Shown here: positions 36,142 to 46,637 of the stretch, one piece after another | How positions within the stretch are numbered: position 1 is the stretch's first letter | Layout of the letters: each line of letters begins with the position of its first letter | Origin: Synechococcus elongatus PCC 11801 | Lineage (GTDB): Bacteria > Cyanobacteriota > Cyanobacteriia > Synechococcales > Synechococcaceae | Assembly: GCF_003846445.2 (NCBI RefSeq) | Contig: NZ_CP030139.2 | Coordinates: 1,839,223 to 1,903,222, forward strand | Reading direction: 5' to 3' | DNA length: 64,000 nt | Translations under genes and position numbers: made by a program | The notes under the pieces: generated by a model | Databases searched by the model: none | Told to the model about the DNA's origin: nothing | The model's input: only the letters and a program-made list of their open reading frames with translations

Positions 36142-36651
36142 ATGACGAAACGCAGATCTCCCAAGCTCCATCGGCCTCGGCGGCGTCGCGTTGAGACCTG
36201 TGACCCTGTCATTGACAGTATTCCGTGGGAACTCTACGAAGCGCTGCGCCAACAGCATGAGGCATTACTCGACTGGGTTGCGCAACTGGAAGCAACGGTG
36301 GTTGATCCCATGTTGCAACCGATCGCGGTGCCGGCTGCAGCAACCGATGCCCAAGTCCAGCGGCTCCGGACGGAAAACCAAGAGCTCCGCGATCGCTTGG
36401 ATCGCCAGCAGCGTTACATCTGCCAGCTAAAACGGGCCTTGGAGTCGAGCCTTGAAGGCCGAGTCCCATCGGATCTTTTGGCGACCCTGCAAACACCCTC
36501 TGAGGCAAATGCCTCTCCGGCTTCGATCGCTCCGGTGCCTGCGCCTGCGGAGTTTCTGTCGCCCAGTCCAGAGCCTGCGATCGCAAGTCCCAGTGCAGCC
36601 CCCAGCCCTCGCAAGAGCCTTGCGGCTGTACAGCTACCGCGCTTCCGCTGA
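36142..36651 (+). CDS. hypothetical coiled-coil protein
   Basis: 169 residues, not recognised. A very basic N-terminus (MTKRRSPKLHRPRRRRVE) is followed by a predicted coiled coil (about 30-115, with AQVQRLRTENQELRDRLDRQ and YICQLKRALESSL) and then a low-complexity Pro/Ala/Ser tail (SPSPEPAIASPSAAPSPRKS). The layout suits a scaffold or nucleic-acid-associated protein. It is transcribed alone, with a long leader upstream. Confidence 0.65.
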   Translation: MTKRRSPKLHRPRRRRVETCDPVIDSIPWELYEALRQQHEALLDWVAQLEATVVDPMLQPIAVPAAATDAQVQRLRTENQELRDRLDRQQRYICQLKRALESSLEGRVPSDLLATLQTPSEANASPASIAPVPAPAEFLSPSPEPAIASPSAAPSPRKSLAAVQLPRFR

Positions 36652-36851
36652 TTGCAGCGTCACTAGGTTTGAACGCTGGCTTGCCAACGCTGACAGCGTT
36701 GCGGTTAGGACTGTCTAATCAGGCTCGCCGCTTGAAAATGTTCTAGCCAGAGAAAATTGGCGGGCAGTCGCCCCAGAAACTGCCAGTCGGGGCTCATTTC
36801 TGCGAAGATGGCCACAACTTCTGAGCTCTCTGCTTCTAGAAGCTGGGCTAG

Positions 36852-38507
<1,656 letters not shown>

Positions 38508-38542
38508 TCACTGTTTTACAACGGCTTTCAATTGTTGAACCA

Positions 38543-38779
38543 TCAGCCCTCGGCCTGATCAGCAGGTTGAGGGTTCGCTTTATCGGAATTTGCTGCGATC
38601 GCTAGCGATCGCCAACGCCATGCCAAAGCTATCCCCAGCAACAAAGGGGGGAGCAACACCAGCGACAGTGCCACAGCATCAGTGGCCGGTAAAGGGAAGC
38701 GTGGCCCGAGGTTCCGAATGGCCCAGGAAATCGCGATCGACAGTCCCAACAGTTGGAGTAGCAGGAGTCCGGATTTCAT
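38543..38779 (-). CDS. small two-helix membrane protein
   Basis: 78 residues with two hydrophobic segments (about 4-22, LLLLQLLGLSIAISW, and 34-54, AVALSLVLLPPLLLGIALAW) and a polar tail (SDKANPQPADQAEG). No family is recognised. Its ATG overlaps the fibrillin stop by 4 bp (ATGA), so it is translated together with that gene. Confidence 0.6.
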   Translation of the reverse strand: MKSGLLLLQLLGLSIAISWAIRNLGPRFPLPATDAVALSLVLLPPLLLGIALAWRWRSLAIAANSDKANPQPADQAEG

Positions 38780-39393
38780 TGCGCTCTGCCAGTGGTGGGT
38801 CGTTGCAAGACAAAGACGCTTCCCTCATTGCCGCGATTGATCCGCAAGTCCTGATCGAGGTAAGTCAGCTCAATCCAGCCCCGTCGATTGCCCGGCTGAA
38901 TTGGAAAGTCAATGCCTGTCCAAATCCGTTGATCCTGCCCCAAGCGATCGACCCAAGTGGCGACATCCCGATAACCCAGGAACCGTTCCAATCCCAAGAC
39001 GAGGCGCTGGAAGCTGACCTCCAGTCGGCGGTCGGAGACGATCTCAAAGGTTGCTGCAACACTGACCAAGCCCGTCCCCAGCAAGCTTTGTACCTCAGCG
39101 AGGTTGACGACGCGCCGATCGCTGGTGCGCAGGCATTGCCAAATTTCACCGAGTGCCAAGAGGGGTAAGCGATCGATCCCCAACAGTTCCAAGCTTGTGG
39201 TGAATAGCAGCTTCCAATCGCCTTCTAATAGATCGGTTGCGGTTGTGGGTGCAGGGGTGGGGTTGACCGCCTCGAGGGCAGCGATCGCCTGCAAAATGCG
39301 GTCTGCCTCTTGGGGTTGGGGCTGCCAAGGTTGTTGACAGGTTGCAATCGCTGCCAACAGAGCCTGCTTTTGCTCAGAGCCGTGAGCCGTCAT
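38776..39393 (-). CDS. PAP/fibrillin family protein
   Basis: 205 residues of the plastid-lipid-associated protein (fibrillin) family, which bind lipids or carotenoids at thylakoids and in plastoglobules. Typical elements are LEGDWKLLFTTSLELLGIDRLPLL at the lipocalin-like start, LLGTGLVSVAATFEIVSDRR, and the C-terminal WIELTYLDQDLRINRGNEGSVFVLQR. Cyanobacterial fibrillins are linked to photoprotection and thylakoid membrane stability. It is followed by a translationally coupled two-helix protein, and is divergent from the DUF3134 gene. Confidence 0.88.
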   Translation of the reverse strand: MTAHGSEQKQALLAAIATCQQPWQPQPQEADRILQAIAALEAVNPTPAPTTATDLLEGDWKLLFTTSLELLGIDRLPLLALGEIWQCLRTSDRRVVNLAEVQSLLGTGLVSVAATFEIVSDRRLEVSFQRLVLGLERFLGYRDVATWVDRLGQDQRIWTGIDFPIQPGNRRGWIELTYLDQDLRINRGNEGSVFVLQRPTTGRAQ

Positions 39394-39467
39394 GGCTGCA
39401 ATCCCTACGTTAGGATAAAAGATCGGTGCGAGTCATTGATCGTGCCCTAGCTTGCGTTGCTGCCACT

Positions 39468-39707
39468 ATGCTCAAAAATCCTTCTCTCAAACAGTATCCT
39501 CGTCAGCAGCCTGCGCCGTTGCTGCCAGCCTCTGATGAGCCTGATTTGTTGACTTGGCTCGAAAATAGTGGCCGTCTCATTGCCCGAGACACTGCGGCGG
39601 AACCTGAGTTCCTCACGGCTGAGGAAGAAGAAATTTCGGCACTTATGGGTGTTGAAGATTCGTCCTACGACGACTACGAAGAAGACGATTCCTACGACGA
39701 AGACTAG
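39468..39707 (+). CDS. DUF3134 protein
   Basis: 79 residues from ATG 39468 (MLKNPSLKQYPRQQPAP). It matches the cyanobacterial DUF3134 family: LLTWLENSGRLIARDTAAEP and EEEISALMGVEDS, ending in a very acidic tail (DDYEEDDSYDED). No function is known. An in-frame ATG 42 bases upstream exists but is not conserved. It lies 14 bp upstream of mraY and is probably co-transcribed. Confidence 0.8.
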   Translation: MLKNPSLKQYPRQQPAPLLPASDEPDLLTWLENSGRLIARDTAAEPEFLTAEEEEISALMGVEDSSYDDYEEDDSYDED

Positions 39708-39721
39708 GCGGAGTCGCTCCT

Positions 39722-40819
39722 GTGTCTTGGGGACAGGTGCTTCGTCAGGTTAAGCCCACGGGCCGTCAGTTATTTCTCGGACTGACGACACTGCTGGCAA
39801 TTGCTGCTTGGGGCCGCGATCGCCAGTTGGAAGTAGCGCTGCTCAACCCCCAGAGTCAATTGCTGGCTTTGGGGCTTGGTTTTGCTCTGTCCGCGATCGT
39901 GGGCTACTGGGCTGTCCCGCTGCTGCGACGGATTAAAGCGGGTCAGTTCATCCGGGAAGATGGTCCGCAGTCGCACTTACAAAAAGCCGGAACACCGACC
40001 ATGGGGGGCATTTTTGCCATCCCTGCCGGTCTGTTGCCCGCTCTAATTTTGGCGGGGCGATCGCCCAGTGTTTGGGCCGTCACTCTCGTGACGGTGGCCT
40101 ATGCAGCCATTGGCTGGCTGGATGACTGGCAAATTTTGCGTCACCGCAACAACAAAGGCATTTCACCCAAGCTCAAGCTGACCTTGCAGTTTGGCGTCGC
40201 CCTGCTCTTCTGTCTCTGGCTGATCAGTCAGCAGGGGTGGCAAGGAGCCGTGACGACGATTGCCCTGCCGTTTGGCTGGGGTTTAGCGCTCAGTGTGCTG
40301 TTTTGGCCTTTAGCGGTCTTCACCTTAGTCTCCGAGAGTAATGCCACCAACCTTACGGATGGTTTGGATGGTTTGGCGGGCGGAACTGGGGCTGCCGTCC
40401 TGACGGGGCTGGGCCTGTGGCTAGCTCCCCAAGATCCCGCTCTCGCGACTGTTTGCTGTAGTCTGGCTGGTGGCTTCCTGGGCTTCCTGCTTCACAATCA
40501 CAACCCGGCCCGAGTCTTTATGGGGGACACCGGCTCGCTGGCGTTGGGTGGTGCGATCGCGGCGATCGCGATCGTGGGCAACTGTCTCTGGGTGCTCTTG
40601 GTGATGGGTGGCCTATTTGTGCTGGAATCCCTCTCGGTCATCCTGCAAGTCAGCTACTACAAAGCCACCAAAGGGCCGGACGGTAAAGGCAAGCGTCTCT
40701 TCCGCATGGCGCCTTGGCATCATCACTTGGAGCTAGGTGGCTGGAGTGAGACCCAAGTGGTCGCCAGTTTTTATGGTCTGACCCTATTGTTGATTGCTCT
40801 CTGCTGGCTGCTGAGCTAG
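39722..40819 (+). CDS. mraY: phospho-N-acetylmuramoyl-pentapeptide-transferase
   Basis: 365-residue integral membrane enzyme that moves phospho-MurNAc-pentapeptide from UDP to undecaprenyl phosphate, giving lipid I of peptidoglycan. It has about ten helices and the family motifs TPTMGGIF, IGWLDDWQIL, NATNLTDGLDGLAGG, RVFMGDTGSLALGG and the APWHHHLELGGWSE loop. The start is GTG 39722. Its stop codon shares the tetranucleotide CTAG with the convergent regulator gene. Confidence 0.95.
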   Translation: MSWGQVLRQVKPTGRQLFLGLTTLLAIAAWGRDRQLEVALLNPQSQLLALGLGFALSAIVGYWAVPLLRRIKAGQFIREDGPQSHLQKAGTPTMGGIFAIPAGLLPALILAGRSPSVWAVTLVTVAYAAIGWLDDWQILRHRNNKGISPKLKLTLQFGVALLFCLWLISQQGWQGAVTTIALPFGWGLALSVLFWPLAVFTLVSESNATNLTDGLDGLAGGTGAAVLTGLGLWLAPQDPALATVCCSLAGGFLGFLLHNHNPARVFMGDTGSLALGGAIAAIAIVGNCLWVLLVMGGLFVLESLSVILQVSYYKATKGPDGKGKRLFRMAPWHHHLELGGWSETQVVASFYGLTLLLIALCWLLS

Positions 40820-43209
40820 GCCAAGGGATCGAAGCTTGGGGTGTTGCGCAACGCGGTTCGGGATTCAGCCACCCTAATGCGATCGCCCCCCAGTGCGATC
40901 GCCTGTCTGAGCGAGTGGCTGGCTGCTTCGATCAAGCTTGATAAATCGGTGCCATGCAGCGGAAATTCAGCAATGCCGACGCTGATCTGAATCGGTAAGG
41001 GTCGAGATCGCTTGGCTGAGGCATCCCCTTCCTGTAATAGCGATCGCACCTGTTCTAGGCGTTGGATCGCGAAGTCGCAATCCATGCCATAAAACCCCAA
41101 GACAAACTGTTGATCAGTCCAGCGAGCCACGACGTCTTCGCGACGGCAGCAGCGTTGTAGCCGATTTGCCAGTTCAATCATCTGTTCCATTTGGACGGCT
41201 GAGGCGAGCGCTTCAGGCTCTGTAGTGGGGGTGATTTGCAGCAAGATCAGTGTCAAGGGTTGGCGATAGCGCTGGGCTAGCCCCGCTAACAGCGATAGCA
41301 CCTCGCGGCCCCGCCGTTGATTGACGAGACCTGTCAAATGATCGGTGGCTGTCAAACGCTGCAGTTGACGGTATTTGTCGAGGCGATTATGAATTCGAGC
41401 GACCAGCTCAGCGCCGACGATCGGTTTCGTAATGACATCATCAGCACCATAGCGAAAAGCCTGCTGAACGAGGTCAGCATCATGGCGCTCAGCCAAAATC
41501 AGAATGGGTTGATTCAGCCAGTAGCGATCGCTGCGCAGAACGCGACAGAGATCTAAGCCGTTGTAGTCGGGCAGGGTGGCATCCAGAAGAATGAGATCGG
41601 GCTGGCTGCTGGTCAGAGCCTCCCAAAATTGTTCGCCCCGCTGACAGACCGTCAACTGCCAGCCCCAAGGATGAAACAGCTGTTGCAGGTAGGCCAGCAC
41701 GGCCGGATCGTCATCCGCAATCAGCACTGTTGCAGGCGTAGCTTGAGCCTCGAGCACGGTAACTGCCTGATCGATGAGCACTTCGGCGCTGATCGGTTTT
41801 GGGAAAAAGCGCTGACTGCCCATCCGAGCCGCTTGCACGCGATTATTGAGGCTGTCATCCGAGATGAGCAAGATGGAGAGACTTGGCTGAATTTGCAGCC
41901 AGTTAACCAGTTGCAAATCTGTGAGTTGCTGAGGCTCGACATCCAGAATCAGTAGATCGACGCCCTGAGGCTCGAAAACGGCGATCGCACTGTCGAGATC
42001 GATACGGGTTGTGACGCGTAGTCCTCGCAAATTGGCTTGGGTGGCGACGGTTTCAACCCAGCGGCGATCGCGGCTCCAGACTTCGATTTGATAGGGGCGT
42101 TGCTGAGCCTTACGGGGTACCGCCGGAGCCATTGCACTGGGTAATTGCACTGGAGAGATTGCCTCCGCCGCCCCGAGCAGAACCCGCAATTGCTGCACCT
42201 GTTCGAGGATGGTTGTGAGGGTTGCAGGGTTGACCTGTGGCTCCAGTTCGAGGGCGTGCAATCCGACTGCTAAGATGCGGGCGCTCTGGGATCCCTGCTC
42301 AAACCCAAAGCTGCCGAGTGCCCCCGCAAGTGTTTGAGCATGGCGGTAGGCTTCAGTGCGTTTGAGTGCGGGCATTTGGTCCCAGCCGGTTAATGTCAGG
42401 GCGATCTCATCAAGGCGTTGCCAGTACTCATGGCGATAGCGTTCCCAAATCGATTGGTGGTTGGGCATCAGCGATGCGTCGCCGTTGCTACTGGAAGAAT
42501 TACTCTCGGGGCCGGAAGGTTGCGATCGCCAGTGCCAACCCAACCCATAGAGCAGTTCTAAACTTTCAGGCGAGCCCGCGACCGCCAATTTGTAGTTCAG
42601 TTCAGTCACAATTTCAGACAGCTGCAGCGGATTCGGTGCAACGGCCTGGGGCCAAATCAGCCGCAGCAAGATGGACTCACTGAATACGCGATCGGGTGAA
42701 CTGATCAAAAGTTCGAGCAGCTCATATTCCTCGGCCCGTAAGTTGAGATTGATGCCACCAAACCACGCTTGGCGCGATCGCGGCTGCAGAATGAAATCCC
42801 CGCGGCGAAACTGATCAGCTTGCAAGCTGCGTAAACGCCGAATCACCGCTCGCAGACGGCTGAGAAACTCTGTCGAGGAAATGGATTGTAGCCAGACATC
42901 ATCGACTCCCGCATCTAAGAGCGCGATCGCGGCATCGTAATCCTCAGGTGCGGCCACCAATAAAATCGGTAGATCATTGCGCACTTTGAGACCGGCTTCA
43001 GCTTGGCGCACTTGTTGACAGAATTGATGGATATCAACAAGTTCTGGCAGGCCGCTGATCACAATGAAATCAGTGCTTGTAGCTTGGAGGCTTTTGATAG
43101 CAGTTGCGGGTGAGGAAACAACCTTAAGTGAAATTCCTTCAGTCGTCAGTGTCTTGCGCCAATTAGCGGGCAATGGGTTGTTATTTTCAATTAATAAAGC
43201 ACAAACCAT
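40816..43209 (-). CDS. multi-receiver response regulator with winged helix and degenerate GGDEF
   Basis: 797 residues. Domains in order: a receiver (about 3-125) whose phospho-acceptor and Lys positions read VISGLPE and WLQS, so it is probably not phosphorylated; an OmpR-type winged helix (about 135-230, LRAEEYELLELLISSPDRVFS); an HPt-like helical segment (about 255-345); receiver 2 (about 375-485, LLILDVEP, FFPKPIS); receiver 3 (about 492-610, ADDDPA, LILLDATLP, ITKPI; complete); and a GGDEF domain (about 620-785, TDHLTGLVNQR). The catalytic motif is TDQQF instead of GGDEF, but RRED, the RxxD inhibitory site, is kept. Likely a signal integrator, possibly a c-di-GMP sensor. The stop shares CTAG with mraY. 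Confidence 0.87.
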   Translation of the reverse strand: MVCALLIENNNPLPANWRKTLTTEGISLKVVSSPATAIKSLQATSTDFIVISGLPELVDIHQFCQQVRQAEAGLKVRNDLPILLVAAPEDYDAAIALLDAGVDDVWLQSISSTEFLSRLRAVIRRLRSLQADQFRRGDFILQPRSRQAWFGGINLNLRAEEYELLELLISSPDRVFSESILLRLIWPQAVAPNPLQLSEIVTELNYKLAVAGSPESLELLYGLGWHWRSQPSGPESNSSSSNGDASLMPNHQSIWERYRHEYWQRLDEIALTLTGWDQMPALKRTEAYRHAQTLAGALGSFGFEQGSQSARILAVGLHALELEPQVNPATLTTILEQVQQLRVLLGAAEAISPVQLPSAMAPAVPRKAQQRPYQIEVWSRDRRWVETVATQANLRGLRVTTRIDLDSAIAVFEPQGVDLLILDVEPQQLTDLQLVNWLQIQPSLSILLISDDSLNNRVQAARMGSQRFFPKPISAEVLIDQAVTVLEAQATPATVLIADDDPAVLAYLQQLFHPWGWQLTVCQRGEQFWEALTSSQPDLILLDATLPDYNGLDLCRVLRSDRYWLNQPILILAERHDADLVQQAFRYGADDVITKPIVGAELVARIHNRLDKYRQLQRLTATDHLTGLVNQRRGREVLSLLAGLAQRYRQPLTLILLQITPTTEPEALASAVQMEQMIELANRLQRCCRREDVVARWTDQQFVLGFYGMDCDFAIQRLEQVRSLLQEGDASAKRSRPLPIQISVGIAEFPLHGTDLSSLIEAASHSLRQAIALGGDRIRVAESRTALRNTPSFDPLA

Positions 43210-43565
43210 ATCAATAAACTCCGCTTAAGATGACTCGCCTTTAGAGTCGCTGTTTGAATTGGAAAAACTATGTCTAAACCTAATGGTTTTGAACTATTGC
43301 TCCCTATGTCACGGCCTGTCTACCTTTTATTCGCGTACATTCACCCTATCAGCCTCGAAACAGGTGGTAATCAGTTTGTCAAAAAAGTAATTCTTCTGAA
43401 GAAATAAATAACCTGTCTGCCATCAGGGTTATTGAGATGACGGCAATACTGTGAAAATGCTCTGATGGCCGAGACATCCGTCCAACTATGGTTTAAGGCA
43501 GAGTTGTAGCCAACACTGGCTCGTTCACTCCTGAAACCAACTTCTTTATGGATGTGTTGACGAGC
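43210..43565. other. 356-bp intergenic region upstream of the regulator
   Basis: Probably holds the promoter of the minus-strand regulator. One inverted repeat is visible: AATAACC (43407-43413) with GGTTATT (43427-43433), extendable with a one-base bulge; there is no T-run. A 35-codon frame at 43283-43390 has no convincing start site or composition and was not called. No tRNA or known small RNA was found. Confidence 0.4.
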
Positions 43566-43594
43566 ACAAAAAATGAGCAGCTATTTTAGCTGCT
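43566..43594 (-). terminator. rho-independent terminator of infC
   Basis: On the minus strand, GAGCAGCTA-AAA-TAGCTGCTC (43574-43594) is a perfect 9-bp stem with a triloop, followed by ATTTTTT. It lies 40 bp after the infC stop and ends that transcript. Confidence 0.85.
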
Positions 43595-43634
43595 CGTGCA
43601 GAATTTGGCTCAATTGCCAGACTGGAAGATAGGT

Positions 43635-44189
43635 TTAACTGCCTGCTTTCTTCGGCCCAAGCATCATCATCATGTTGCGACCTTCTTTCTTGGGAGCCTG
43701 TTGGACTTCGCCAATCTCCTTAAGGTCGCTGGCCAAGCGCATCAGCAGTTGCTGCGCCAAGTCGGTGTGCTGAATCTCGCGACCGCGGAAGGTAATCGTG
43801 GCTTTGACCTTATCGCCCGCTTTGAGGAAGCGTAGCGCCTGACTGACGCGCACTTGGTAGTCGTGCTCGTCGATCTTGTAGCGCATCTTCACTTCTTTAA
43901 CTTCGACGTTGTGCTGCTTCTTGCGCGCTTCGCGAGCCCGTTTTTCCTGCTCAAACTTGTATTTGCCGTAATCCATGATCCGGCAAACCGGTGGGTCGGC
44001 CTTATCGCTGACCAGCACGAGATCGAGTTCTTTCTCCTCGGCAATCCGTAGCGCTTCTGCAGGGGTCAAGATTCCCAGTTGGGCCCCATCAGTATCGACG
44101 ACACGAATCTTTGGAAAGCGAATGCGTTCGTTGATCTGGGGGAGATTGCGAAGGTTGCGAGCGCTGTTCGGTTGGGGAGGTAGAGCCAT
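43635..44189 (-). CDS. infC: translation initiation factor IF-3
   Basis: 184 residues, the usual size. It binds the 30S subunit, checks the start codon and prevents early joining of 50S. The N-domain has [22 protein letters not shown] and [26 protein letters not shown]; after the basic linker (REARKKQ) the C-domain has [18 protein letters not shown] and [15 protein letters not shown]. It uses a normal ATG (44189) with GAGAGGAGA upstream, not the rare AUU start known in E. coli. A strong terminator follows. The Met-rich tail ([13 protein letters not shown]) is typical of cyanobacteria. Confidence 0.96.
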   Translation of the reverse strand: MALPPQPNSARNLRNLPQINERIRFPKIRVVDTDGAQLGILTPAEALRIAEEKELDLVLVSDKADPPVCRIMDYGKYKFEQEKRAREARKKQHNVEVKEVKMRYKIDEHDYQVRVSQALRFLKAGDKVKATITFRGREIQHTDLAQQLLMRLASDLKEIGEVQQAPKKEGRNMMMMLGPKKAGS

Positions 44190-44304
44190 TCAGGACCGAG
44201 AGAGGAGAACTGTTGAAAGCGACGAGCGATTCTGCGGTTAGGCAAAGAAACGCTCTCCAATTCTACCGAGGAGCGGAAGGAACGTCAGAACATTGCGGAA
44301 GAAT

Positions 44305-45819
44305 TCATATCGCTTTGCGGCGTTGCCAGGTCAACCAAGCAGCGCCACTAAAACCGGCGAGGGGAATGATCACCAGGGACAGCCAGGTGACGACAGTGGC
44401 TCGCCAGCCGGTTAGCAGCAGGCGGCGATCGCGACTTTGGCGGGGACGAATGCTCAAAGCGTCCGCTTGGCGATCGCTCAGCCAGCCAACACTGTTCAAG
44501 AAGACATCGCCATTCAACTGCTGATTGAACAGACCATCTTGCAGGAACTGGCTGCTCCCAAAGACCACGATCCGCGCTTCTTGTTCACCCGTCTTGCGAC
44601 TAGCCGCCGCCGCGAGGGCCAGCGGTCCGCGTAGATCGCGGGCAGGATCAAAGCCGACCGTGTCGCCCAAATCCGCCTCAGCCCAACTGCGATCGTTGCT
44701 AATTAGCAGGGGATCGACTTGGATCTCGGGTTTTTCTTCAATCAAAATCGCGCCTGCTTTGGGAAAGAAAGAGAGGCCATTGCCAAAGGCTTGGGTGATT
44801 GGGTGATTGCCATAGCGATCGACTAAGGGTGCTTCGGGCCCAAACCCGGCGATCGCGCCAGAGCTACTGTCGATCACTGACCGCCGATCTAAATTCAACC
44901 CCCAAGGCTGCAGCAGCGGCTCTAAGCCCGTCTCAGTGGTGGGTGGCGCCAAGACCAGCAGTCGTCCACCACGATCGAGATAGCGCTGGAGACTGGCGAC
45001 TTCCGCAGCCAAAAGCGGTCGTTCGGGAGCGGCGATTGCGACTACTGCCGCATCGTTGGGAATGTCAGCGTTACCAGTCGCCAGTTGACTCGCCAGATTG
45101 AGAGGACGCACTGTGTAGCCGCGATCGCTCAGGGCTTGATTGGCCGCAGCTAAGGCTTCTGGTGCGGGTTCCCCGTGGCCTTGCAGCCAGTAGAGCGGTG
45201 TGGCTGCTGTCTGCTGGAGGTTGGCGATCGCGGTGGTCAGCCGAGCCTCACTCAAGGGGGTAACGGCTTGATTGACGAGAAACTGACGGCGATCGCCCTG
45301 CTCCAGAATCAAATCGCCTTCATCTTTAACGCCCAAACGCTCTGCTAAATCGGGCCGTTGCTGTAAATCCACCCGCTCGAAACGCAGCTGTGGGCTTTGT
45401 CGTTGATAGAGCTGGACCAGCTTTTGAAGACCCGGATCGGGTTGTGCTGAGAAGAACCAGAGCGTTACTGGCTGCTGCAATTTAGAGACAACTTGCTGGG
45501 ATTCTGGCGCCAAGCTGTTGAGCTGAGCTTCGGTCAAATCAAGGCGACGATCCCAACGTACGGCCCCCCAATTGAGCAGGATGAGCAGCAGCAGGATCAA
45601 GGCCGTGGTGCCTGCTGCGGTTGCTCCCGATCGCAGACTGCGTTGCTGCCAATTCAGTCCTAGAAGCCAGCTGATCAAGGCAATCGCGCTGCCAACCAGA
45701 AAAAGAGCGATCGCACCGGGCTGCACGCCGCGGATGAAAGCGAAGCCGAGAGCTGCCAAGGCCAGTCCAATTCCCAACCCCGGACCCCAGCGCCGCAGGC
45801 GGCGAACCCAAAGTTGCAT
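44305..45819 (-). CDS. GldG-like ABC transporter auxiliary protein
   Basis: 504 residues. Two N-terminal helices (about 13-35 and 38-55), a third near 70-85, and a C-terminal helix (about 475-495) surround a large periplasmic domain of the GldG/IFT52-like type: LDLTEAQLNSLAPESQQVVSKL, VTLWFFSAQPDPG, YWLQGHGEPAPEAL and GRLLVLAPPTTETGLEPLL. It is the last of three genes (ATP-binding protein, permease, this one) separated by only 4 bp each. The set parallels Bacteroidetes GldA-GldF-GldG, but cyanobacterial sets of this kind are general uncharacterised exporters; gliding should not be assumed. Confidence 0.85.
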   Translation of the reverse strand: MQLWVRRLRRWGPGLGIGLALAALGFAFIRGVQPGAIALFLVGSAIALISWLLGLNWQQRSLRSGATAAGTTALILLLLILLNWGAVRWDRRLDLTEAQLNSLAPESQQVVSKLQQPVTLWFFSAQPDPGLQKLVQLYQRQSPQLRFERVDLQQRPDLAERLGVKDEGDLILEQGDRRQFLVNQAVTPLSEARLTTAIANLQQTAATPLYWLQGHGEPAPEALAAANQALSDRGYTVRPLNLASQLATGNADIPNDAAVVAIAAPERPLLAAEVASLQRYLDRGGRLLVLAPPTTETGLEPLLQPWGLNLDRRSVIDSSSGAIAGFGPEAPLVDRYGNHPITQAFGNGLSFFPKAGAILIEEKPEIQVDPLLISNDRSWAEADLGDTVGFDPARDLRGPLALAAAASRKTGEQEARIVVFGSSQFLQDGLFNQQLNGDVFLNSVGWLSDRQADALSIRPRQSRDRRLLLTGWRATVVTWLSLVIIPLAGFSGAAWLTWQRRKAI

Positions 45820-45823
45820 GGAG

Positions 45824-46633
45824 TTAACCTCGACGTACGCGCAACAGTTCCACGGATTGAGCTGTTAGGAACAAGCCCAACCCAATCGCGCTAGCAAACA
45901 GTACGACGCTGGCGCTACTGACCTGTCCTTCTACCCACTGGCTGTATTGCTGCAACAGCGACAGATGACGGCTGATATCCCCGATCGCGCCACTCACGCT
46001 GCCGCCCAAGCTATCCAAGGCCCAAAGCGCCAGCACCAACAGAAAGCTGAGAATGGCGGCCAGCACCGTACTGTCGGTCAACGAGGACAGGAACATGCCC
46101 AAGGACAAGACGGCAGCAGCCAGGAGCAAGAGTCCGACGTAGCCGGAAAAGAAGATCCAAGGTGAGAGCGGCGGGCTGGCAGACCCAAGAGCGATCGCCT
46201 CATAGACAGCGATCGGGAGCAACAGTCCCACAACGGCAGTGAGTACTGCCAAAAGCTTGGCGATCGCCACCGTCCAATTCCGTACAGGCGCGGTCAGCAG
46301 CAATTCCAAGGTGGTGCGCTTGCGTTCTTCGGTGTAGAGCCCCATCGACAGCATCGGCAGCAGCAACAGCAGCAGAAAGCCCAGCACCCCCATAAAGTTC
46401 TGGATCAGCAGATAGGGGGCATCAATCGGCTGGGTGATAGTGGCGCCGCCCTGTTGATCAAATGCAGCAAGCTGGCTAAGCAGACTCTGCAGTTGAACAT
46501 TGAAGAAAAAGCCCGCCAGCAGCCAAAAAGCACCAGCAATGCCATAGAAAAACGGTGATCCAAAGTAGCTGTACAGCTCTCGTTCGTAGAGAACGACCCC
46601 CGCGCGATCGCGCAGCAAATGAAGGCGTTGCAT
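45824..46633 (-). CDS. ABC transporter permease (GldF/ABC-2 type)
   Basis: 269 residues with six predicted helices, an ABC-2 type permease. It starts with YERELYSYFGSPFFYGIAGAFWLLAG and has the typical central LPMLSMGLYTEERKRTTLELLLTAPVRNW, followed by AKLLAVLTAVVGLLLPIAVY. It lies between the ATP-binding gene (4 bp upstream) and the GldG-like gene (4 bp downstream), forming one transport complex. The substrate is unknown. Confidence 0.88.
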   Translation of the reverse strand: MQRLHLLRDRAGVVLYERELYSYFGSPFFYGIAGAFWLLAGFFFNVQLQSLLSQLAAFDQQGGATITQPIDAPYLLIQNFMGVLGFLLLLLLPMLSMGLYTEERKRTTLELLLTAPVRNWTVAIAKLLAVLTAVVGLLLPIAVYEAIALGSASPPLSPWIFFSGYVGLLLLAAAVLSLGMFLSSLTDSTVLAAILSFLLVLALWALDSLGGSVSGAIGDISRHLSLLQQYSQWVEGQVSSASVVLFASAIGLGLFLTAQSVELLRVRRG

Positions 46634-46637
46634 GCTG

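Noticed and set aside
36685-36701. Hairpin CAACGCT-GAC-AGCGTTG after the coiled-coil gene
   Set aside because: Good stem but no following T-run, so a terminator cannot be claimed.
36833-36844. Palindrome GCTTCTAGAAGC upstream of pgm
   Set aside because: Perfect 12-bp palindromes of this kind occur by chance and no second copy or known regulator site was seen; noted in the pgm entry only.
43283-43390. 35-codon frame in the 43.2-43.6 kb gap
   Set aside because: No ribosome binding site, no motif and composition like non-coding DNA.
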